From the NCBI GenBank assembly GCA_026770585.1, contig MU646635.1:106267-116859 (forward strand): 10,593 bases of DNA, given 5' to 3'. The stretch comes from Baffinella frigidus. Lineage: Eukaryota > Cryptophyceae > Cryptomonadales > Baffinellaceae. The translations under genes were made by a program, and so were the position numbers. Positions 5,667-10,593 of the stretch are shown here, piece by piece (within the stretch, counting starts at the first letter, position 1; each line of letters begins with the position of its first letter). The notes beneath the pieces are model-generated. The model was not told the DNA's origin. It saw only the letters and a program-made list of their open reading frames with translations, and made no database searches.

Positions 5667-8600
5667 GTCTGCGACCCTCCCCTGCCCCCCATGCAGGCCC
5701 CTGCAGGCTGCCAAGCCAGCTCGTTATCCAAGGAAGCGCACCGTTATATCCTTGTCTCCTGCGAGTTGGCATCCCTCGAATGTACCTCACAATCCTTCGC
5801 GCAATGGGGCTGCCACCTGGCTGTGGCAACCGGGGGGTAGCGAATCAGCCCTCCCCCCACAAATCGGCATTTCCCAGATCAGTTCTCTTTAATTCACAAA
5901 TCGGAGTGGAGTTGTGGGGGCTGGTGGGCAGGGGTACGTACACCTTCAACATCGAGCCGCTGCAGCCCTGAATCATACCCCCCTACCCCCCTACCCCCCT
6001 AAACCCTAAACCCTAAACCCCTTAACCCTAAACCCTAAAACCCCTAAACCCTAAACCCTAAAAGGTTGAAAACCCTAAACCCTAACGGGTTGTATGGTGG
6101 CGCTCGGCTGGATTCCGCTCTGTAACACCCAGGATTGTGTGATGTTATTGGTGTTCCATCAAGTTCATTTCGCCGCACAGCGGACTTCGAAGGGATTTCG
6201 TGAATAACCCATAAGCGATGAGACATACGACCCTACGGTAGGCAAACCCGTAGGGACATAGGGGGGTTCCTACGGATAAGTCAACGAAAACTCGGGCACT
6301 GAGTGCCCGAAAATCACTTCGTAGCCCGCTGTGTGGGTTTAGGGTTTTGGGTTTAGGTAATGGCTCCAACGCTGCGGCCCTAAACCCTGAACCTTAAACC
6401 CCGAACCCTAAACCCTAAACCCTAAACCCTAAACCCCAAACCCTAAACCCTAAACCCCAAACCATAAACCCCAAACCCTAAACCCTAAACCCTAAACCCC
6501 AAACCCCGAACCCTAAGCCTCAAACCCTAAACCCTAAACCCCAAACCCTAAACCCTAAACCTCAACCCCCAACCCCCAAACCATAAACCCCAAACCCTAA
6601 ACCATAAACCCCAAACCCCAAACCCTGAACCCTAAACCCCAAACCATGAACCCCAAACCCCAAACCCTAAACGCTAAACCCCAAACCCTAAACCCCAGAC
6701 CCCAAACCCTAAACCCCAAACCCTAAACCCTAAACTCTCAACCCTAGACCCCGAACCCTAAACCCTAAACCCTAAGCTCTAGACCCCAAAACCTAAACCC
6801 TAAACCCTGAGCCCTAAACCCTAAATCCCACAACGCAAGAGCACAGGGCAGCTTTCTCTATGGAGGCGTCAGCCGAAACATTCCAATAGAATTCGGCTAT
6901 TTTCCGTTCCGCGAAATGCGGGGGGGGGGGGTCCTTAATTTCTCTCCCAAAGTGGCCGATCTGCGGTACCCATGCCACACAGAGGGCTACGAAGGGATTT
7001 TCGGGCGCTGAGAGCTCAAGTTTCCGGTACCTGTTGCAGAAACCCTTTCTCCACACGAGTCATCTATTGTGTCATCGATGACTTTTGTGGATTTGCCCGC
7101 TAGTCCGCTCCAGGGTGGAATCCAGGGTGGAATAAAACCTACCCCCTACCCCACACCCCCTACCCCCTAACCCCTACCCCCTACACCCTACACCCTACAC
7201 CCTACACCCTACACCCTACAACCTGAACCCCACCCCCTGAACCCCAGGTCTACATTTTCGACATGGCGACATTGCGGCTCCCTTCGGGTTCAGGGTCTAG
7301 AGTTTAGGGTTTAGAGTTCAAGGTGTCGAGTTGAGGGCTCGCGCAGATCATCGCAGGCTAATTTGATCCAGATCCAACACAGTGGCCAAACCCTAAACCC
7401 CACACCCTAATTTGATCCAGATCCCACGCAGTGGGCTTCGCAGGAAATTTCGGCTGAAAATCCGATCGACACGTCGGGGAATGAGATATTTTTGTACCGA
7501 GCAATTGGAAATGTTGCGTGGATGATGCTGAGAGCTGGCTTGGCAGCCCCCCCAACCCCCAGACCCGGGAATTAGGTATACATTTTCGACATGGCGACAT
7601 TGCGGCTCGCGCAGATCCTCGCTGGTCTAAACTCCAAACCCGAAACCCTAAACCCTGCACCCTAAGCCCAGCACCCTACACCCTACACCCTACACCCTAA
7701 ATCCTAAACCCTAAACCCTAAATCCTAAACCCGAGACCCTCAACCCTGCACCCTACACCCTCAACCCTGCACCCTTAACCCTAAAGCCTGCACCCTGAAC
7801 CCCAAACCCTAACCCCCAAACCCTAAACCCTACACCCTAAATCCTGCACCCTACACCCCAAACCCTACACCCTACACCCTCAACCCTAAACCCTAGACCG
7901 CAACCCCCAAACCTGAACCCTAAACCCTACGCCCTAAACCCCAAACCCTAAACCCCACACCCTAAACCCTAAACCCTAATCCACAAACCCCACCACCTCC
8001 CGAATTCCAACCCAACCCCCCCTAACCCCTAACCCCTTTCCAAACCCTAAACCCTGCCTCCTGAACCCTAAACCCTAAAACCCTGCCTCCTGAACCCTAA
8101 ACCCTAAAACCCTGTCTCCTAAACCCTAATCCCTGAACTCTAAACCCTAAACCAGGCTACACGGAGACAATCACCTCGCTCGACTGGAGCCCCCACGACC
8201 CCAACCAGCTGGTGAAACCCTACAGGAGAACTGATTTAATTTAAATCATTGGATTTCAATAAAAATTACTCCACGTTTGCTTTAATATTATTGGTAAAGA
8301 TCGTGAGGTGTGTGGTAAATTTCATTGCCAAATATTTTAGATTGGACCAGTTTTTCTATGAAATGCCTAACTCTGTCTCAAAGGCTGATTCGGGTTTACC
8401 AATTTGCTGCGCCCGGGCCGTGTTCTGCTCCAAAGTTGACGGATTTGTACCGCACACCCAGAACGTCAGCTTGAGGGTAGTCTGTCAAGCCGATGGAGGC
8501 AGAGTTAATACCATCGCTTGAGAACAGTCGGCCAACCCTACATGCTGGTGACTCCCCCGTGAAGCCAGCTTGAAGCCGCCATGCTGGTTCTCCAGTGACA

Positions 8601-10593
8601 AGGGTGTCTAGATCTGCCTAAGTAAAATTGGGCCCGCCATGAATGTATTGTGGAGGAACGTTTGTACTATATTTCCTGCTCTAATTGTGGTTTATGGCGT
8701 GCCCAGTTTTACTCAGGCAGAGCTAGGGTTATGGCGTATGGCGTTTTGGGGTATGGCGTTTTGGGGTATGGCATTTTTGACAAACGCCGTCTGTTGCGCT
8801 CTGTCGCGCCTAAACCCTAAACCCTTCACCCTAATCCCTAATCCCTAAACCCTAAACCCTAACCCTAAACCCTAAACCGTAGGTGGTGTCATCAATGGAC
8901 TGTACGGCCGCAGTCTGGGACGTGCCCACCGAAAAGGTCTCAACCCGGACTATTCGTAAGTTGACAAACTATTCGTAAGTTGACAACCGACTATTCGTAA
9001 GTTGATAATCAACTTGATAATGCTGGGTTTGCGGTAAAACCCCCTCAACTTTGGAGCGGGAAAGAGCCCAGGCTCACTAAAATGGAGCTCTGCCTCAGTC
9101 CACTGCCAGGGCGGAGTTTTTGTATTAGTCAACTCAAGGGCGAAAATCGGAACTACCCATTGCGGGTACCTCGTTTCTAAAGTTGACAGATTTGTGGGGG
9201 TGTTGACTTTTACAAAATCTCCGGATTCGCAGTGCAGTCTAGGCCGGCCTAACCCACACAGCGGACTTCGAAGGGATCTTGAATAACCCCTAAGCGATAA
9301 GACCTAGGACCCTACGGTAGGCAACCCGTAGGGGCATAGGGGGGTTCCTACGGATAAGGTCTCCAAACGCGTGTGCTGTTTCCCGCGAAGAACTGCGCTC
9401 ACCCCACATGGTTTTGTGAGGTAAAAGATTTTCACTTGTTTCTCCCCCGCGACTTGCCTCTGAACCTGTTGACGCCGTCCCCCTAGGTGTGTTAGATGAG
9501 TACGCAGTGCACCCCCCCCGTGTGCGCACATCGTTTACTGATTAACTAAACTCTTCAGAATTAAAGCAGTGCCCCCCCCCGTGTGGGTTGTTAACCAGCA
9601 AACGATTTTCTCCGCGTTTCTGGCCGAGGACGTTCGGTGTCGGGTTAAGTTTGGGGGTGGGTTTATTTCGTCGCCACCAGAGGAGAGAAAATTTGGCCAC
9701 TTTGAAGTGATGTCTGCACTTGAGCCTCAAACCTTTTTTAAAAGACGTCGAAATGTTCTCTCCTCTGCTTCCCTCTGGGCAGGCACAGCACCAACAAAAC
9801 CCACTCCCCACCCCCCTAAACCCCAAACCCGACACCCTAACCCCTAAACCCTAAACCCCAAACCCTAACCCCCAACCCCCCAAACCCGAAACCCGAAACC
9901 CGAAACCCGAAACCCTACAACCAAAACCAGAAGGATCGAAACCGACGCTGAACTAGCGGTTCGGTTTCCCGCAAGCAGGTGGTGCAAAAGCTGCAGTTCA
10001 AGGACACTCCGATCCTCGTCCAGTGCAACCGCGTCCCCTGTGTGGAGGGAAGCACTGCTTACGTAGTACTGATCTCTTATCTCAGAAAAGGAGTTCTAAA
10101 CTCGTTTTCTTAAATCAATTCCCCTTCAAATATGTCAACTTATGCGTACAGAAAAGAACAAGTTGAAGCGCTGCTTATGTAGTGCTGATCTCGTAGCACG
10201 ACCTCGGAAGGCCAATACAAGGAGAAACTCTAACGCGTAATCCCTGAAAACACAGGTGGTGCAAAAGCTGCAGTTCAAGGATGCCCCGATCCTCGTCCAG
10301 TACAACCGCGTCCACCAGGTAAACCCTAAACCCTAAAGATGACAGCAAAACCCTGAACCCTAAACCCCAAACTCAAGACCATAAACCCCGAACCCTAAAC
10401 GCACGTCCCCAAACCCTAAACCCTAGACCATAAACCCTTACCCCCCAACCCTAAACTCTACACCCTAAACCCTAAACCCCAAACCCTGAACCCTAACCCA
10501 GGATGAAATCGCGATCCTGATGCAAGACGGGACCGTGCGTCTCTGGGCGGTGAAACCCCAAACCCTGAAGCCTAAACCCCAAACCCCAAACCC
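5571..10593 (+). CDS. WDR17: WD40 beta-propeller protein, WDR17-like, N-terminal part (3' incomplete)
   Basis: Spliced gene reconstructed by eye. Exons 5571-5666, 7576-7624, 8156-8211, 8883-8936, 10256-10318 and 10502-10549 total 366 nt, 122 codons, no stop. Phases are 0, 1, 0, 0, 0, and every junction reads G|GT...AG|G. The first residues, MRQVGLIPAG, resemble the animal WDR17 start (VKQVGLLAAG, from memory). MAYASNLA then VYIFDMATLRL matches FAYCATLA followed by IYIYQLD. ETITSLDWSPHDPNQL matches KTITAISWCPHNPDLF. AAVWDVPTEKVVQKL and DGTVRLW are typical WD40 strand ends. The last two exons align with WDR17 without gaps over about 25 residues. WD40 propellers are protein-binding platforms; WDR17's role is poorly known, so none is assigned. 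The protein should continue well beyond the window. The WD40 call is firm; the WDR17 assignment rests on remembered sequence. Confidence 0.82.
5978..6085 (+). repeat. Telomere-like array in intron 1
   Basis: Opens with three CCCCCTA units, then near-perfect CCCTAAA heptamers with occasional CCCCTAAA, broken by AAAGGTTGAA. Confidence 0.85.
6173..6337 (+). mobile_element. Family-D MITE-like element, full copy
   Basis: Left end CACAGCGGACTTCGAAGGGA and right end its imperfect reverse complement (6311-6337). Inside are CCTACGGTAGGC, GGGGGGTTCCTACGG and a perfect 9-bp-arm hairpin, TCGGGCACT/AGTGCCCGA (6292-6310). It is inserted between telomere-like arrays; similar copies at 9253-9360 and 283-330. 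Confidence 0.7.
6330..6832. repeat. Large telomere-like array with orientation switch
   Basis: About 6333-6357 is G-strand (GTTTAGGGTTTTGGG), then a 20-bp unique break, then about 450 bp of C-strand heptamers alternating CCCTAAA and CCCCAAA with scattered changes. Confidence 0.88.
6833..7122. other. Non-repeat stretch inside intron 1
   Basis: No exon could be fitted. It contains a run of about 12 G (6920-6930) and a family-D end fragment at 6976-7010 (CACACAGAGGGCTACGAAGG). Confidence 0.5.
7135..7247 (+). repeat. CCCCCTA/CCCTACA variant array
   Basis: Telomere-like heptamers locally converted to CCCTACA, five or more consecutive at 7183-7220, and preceded by CCCCCTA units. The array ends in the CCCCAG acceptor of the broken exon 2a. 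Confidence 0.8.
7248..7357 (+). pseudogene. Broken duplicate of exon 2 (copy 2a) split by a telomere-like insertion
   Basis: 7248-7280 repeats the first 33 nt of exon 2, reading VYIFDMATLRL, after acceptor CCCCAG. A 55-bp G-strand telomere-like stretch then intervenes (7281-7335). The exon resumes with GGCTC repeated at 7336-7340 and GCGCAGATCATCGCAG to 7356. The donor is GC (GCTAAT) where the intact copy has GTCTAA. Inserted sequence and weak donor make it unlikely to be used, unless the insert is removed as a non-canonical intron. Confidence 0.75.
7281..7340 (-). mobile_element. Telomere-like insertion with 5-bp target duplication
   Basis: Insert 7281-7335 contains TTTAGGG-type units, opposite in strand to most arrays here. 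GGCTC is present on both sides (7276-7280 and 7336-7340) but once in the intact exon 2. This is what an insertion with a 5-bp target duplication, or a patched double-strand break, would leave. Confidence 0.65.
7358..7434 (+). repeat. 28-bp direct repeats around a 21-bp telomere-like insert
   Basis: 7358-7385 and 7407-7434 share CTAATTTGATCCAGATCC and the following bases with two mismatches. The 21 bases between (7386-7406) are CCCTAAA-like. 7425-7451 also resembles a family-D end (CAGTGGGCTTCGCAGG). Confidence 0.75.
7576..7624 (+). CDS. WDR17: Exon 2 (intact copy, 2b) of the WDR17-like gene
   Basis: Acceptor ATTAG at 7571-7575, then 49 nt encoding VYIFDMATLRLAQILA plus the first base of a Gly codon. 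The donor is GTCTAA at 7625. The leftover G joins GC of exon 3 to give GGC (Gly), so the phase is right. The VYIFDMATLRL strand corresponds to the d-strand and following turn of a WD40 blade. A second, broken copy lies 328 bp upstream. Confidence 0.82.
7625..8155 (+). repeat. Intron 2, filled by a telomere-like array
   Basis: The 531-nt intron consists almost wholly of CCCTAAA, CCCTACA, CCCTGCA and CCCCAAA heptamers. Near 8054-8118 a longer unit, AACCCTGCCTCCTGAACCC, is repeated about three times. The last repeat contributes the exon 3 acceptor. Confidence 0.85.
8156..8211 (+). CDS. WDR17: Exon 3 of the WDR17-like gene
   Basis: The acceptor is ACCAG inside a CCCTAAA array. The 56-nt exon completes Gly and encodes YTETITSLDWSPHDPNQL, a classic WD40 blade segment: a-strand ITSLDWSP followed by HDPN before the b-strand. 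The donor GTGAAACCC at 8212 is itself telomere-like. Confidence 0.88.
8212..8882 (+). other. Intron 3 of the WDR17-like gene
   Basis: AT-rich DNA at 8230-8370, a family-C copy at 8430-8458, unique sequence, a tandem ATGGCGTTTTGGGGT repeat (about 8732-8775), then a CCCTAAA array (8810-8878) up to the exon 4 acceptor. The 90-codon frame at 8249-8521 has intron-like composition and no recognisable domain. Confidence 0.7.
8883..8936 (+). CDS. WDR17: Exon 4 of the WDR17-like gene
   Basis: Acceptor CCGTAG ends at 8882, right after a CCCTAAA run. Eighteen codons, VVSSMDCTAAVWDVPTEK, supply the b, c and d strands of the blade begun in exon 3, including the Trp-Asp pair. The phase-0 donor is GTCTCA at 8937. 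Confidence 0.88.
8949..9015 (+). repeat. Three tandem CTATTCGTAAGTTGACA units plus palindrome
   Basis: Units start at 8949, 8968 and 8990. The third runs into a perfect palindrome, AAGTTGAT (8999-9006) and ATCAACTT (9008-9015), with a single-base centre. Confidence 0.8.
9253..9360 (+). mobile_element. Family-D element, second copy, right end missing
   Basis: Starts CCACACAGCGGACTTCGAAG and matches 6175-6280 throughout, including TAAGCGAT, CCTACGGTAGGC and GGGGGGTTCCTACGGATAAG. The inverted right terminus seen at 6311-6337 is not found downstream. Confidence 0.7.
9815..9915 (+). repeat. Telomere-like array with a CCCGAAA block
   Basis: CCCTAAA/CCCCAAA units, then about four consecutive CCCGAAA units (9885-9911), a locally homogenised variant. 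Confidence 0.8.
9979..10041 (+). CDS. Duplicate of exon 5 (copy 5a), possible alternative exon
   Basis: Acceptor GCAAGCAG at 9971-9978, then 63 nt differing from copy 5b at 8 positions, four of them in the last five bases. It reads VVQKLQFKDTPILVQCNRV then PC. A GT lies at 10042, so an exon of exactly 63 nt and phase 0 is possible, but its junction is TGT|GTGGAG rather than CAG|GTAAAC. It could be a mutually exclusive exon or a decaying duplicate. Without the splice it reads on to a stop near 10110. Confidence 0.5.
10051..10192 (+). repeat. 26-bp direct repeat pair between the two exon 5 copies
   Basis: 10051-10076 (AGCACTGCTTACGTAGTACT start) and 10167-10192 (AGCGCTGCTTATGTAGTGCT start), with three differences. 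The offset of 116 bp differs from the 277-bp offset of the exon copies, so this is a separate duplication. Confidence 0.75.
10256..10318 (+). CDS. WDR17: Exon 5 (copy 5b) of the WDR17-like gene
   Basis: Acceptor ACACAG, then 21 codons starting VVQKLQFKDAPILV and ending NRVHQ. The donor CAG|GTAAAC is near consensus and runs straight into CCCTAAA repeats. The end of this exon plus exon 6 gives the a to c strands of the next blade. Chosen over the near-identical upstream copy 5a because of its stronger donor. Confidence 0.82.
10319..10501 (+). other. Intron 5, 183 nt, almost wholly telomere-like repeat
   Basis: Starts GTAAACCCTAAACCC and ends CCCTAACCCAG. Nearly all of it is degenerate CCCTAAA/CCCCAAA heptamers, apart from short breaks such as GATGACAGC. 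Both splice sites are embedded in the repeat. Confidence 0.75.
10502..10549 (+). CDS. WDR17: Exon 6 of the WDR17-like gene
   Basis: Acceptor AACCCAG lies inside telomere-like sequence. Sixteen codons, DEIAILMQDGTVRLWA, form the c and d strands of a WD40 blade with the DGTVRLW signature. The donor GTGAAACCC at 10550 leads into more telomere-like repeat. The gene continues off the window. Confidence 0.87.

Larger units (their letters stand above)
5667..7575 (+). other. Intron 1 of the WDR17-like gene
   Basis: 1,909-nt intron if the intact exon 2 is used. In order it holds unique sequence to about 5975, a CCCTAAA array, a family-D element, a 450-bp array, a mixed unique stretch with a G-run at about 6920-6930, CCCTACA-type repeat, the broken exon 2a, and about 140 bp of unique DNA before exon 2b. 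Open frames in 5667-5971 are not recognisable proteins. Confidence 0.7.
8937..10255 (+). other. Intron 4 of the WDR17-like gene
   Basis: 1,319 nt if exon 5b is used, 1,042 nt to exon 5a. Contents: a tandem repeat at 8949-9007, family-C copy at 9178-9197, family-D element at 9253-9360, two GCAGTG-(C-run)-GTGTG motifs (9504-9525 and 9566-9586), a telomere-like array at 9815-9915, then exon 5a and paired 26-bp repeats (10051-10076, 10167-10192). No independent gene is recognised. Confidence 0.65.

Noticed and set aside
8249-8521. 90-codon frame with hydrophobic start
   Set aside because: Lies inside intron 3, AT-rich, contains a dispersed family-C motif and has no recognisable domain.

Overview
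The window is nuclear DNA of a eukaryote with a plant/algal/alveolate-type telomere repeat (CCCTAAA/TTTAGGG). Degenerate CCCTAAA-like heptamers recur throughout as interstitial arrays. No prokaryotic gene layout, rRNA, tRNA or CRISPR is visible. Introns with G|GT...AG|G borders, short phase-matched exons and repeat-packed introns suggest a protist, for example an alga or alveolate such as a dinoflagellate or chromerid. The sequence alone does not settle the lineage.

Right half (about 5.57 kb to the end): six short coding exons on the + strand (5571-5666, 7576-7624, 8156-8211, 8883-8936, 10256-10318, 10502-10549) join with consistent phase into 122 codons without a stop. Together they encode the N-terminus of a WD40 beta-propeller protein. 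Order and spacing match the N-terminal part of animal WDR17 as recalled from memory. The gene runs off the right edge. Much of its introns is telomere-like sequence, and some splice sites are embedded in that repeat. Exons 2 and 5 each have a second copy. The extra exon 2 is broken by a 55-bp telomere-like insertion with a 5-bp duplication; the extra exon 5 is open and could be an alternative exon.

Left and middle (1-5.5 kb): no convincing gene. 1-705 holds CCCTCAA/CCCTAAA arrays, a head-to-head orientation switch, a 55-bp direct repeat and a hairpin element. 763-876 and 2773-2889 are MITE-like inverted-repeat elements. 966-1106 is a CT microsatellite followed by a GGATCA repeat. 1360-4434 is a cluster of at least nine copies of a SINE-like repeat with a (CCTAAAGGA)n tail, + oriented on the left and - oriented on the right, around the 2773-2889 hairpin. 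4743-5102 is an unrecognised open frame of doubtful status, and 5103-5570 is GC-rich sequence upstream of the WD40 gene.

A second repeat family, with CACACAGCGG ends and a CCTACGGTAGGC/GTAGGAACCCCC core, occurs at 6173-6337 and 9253-9360, with fragments at 283-330, 6976-7010 and 7425-7451. The window thus shows one real gene embedded in telomere-like and short mobile repeats that have repeatedly duplicated or interrupted its exons.
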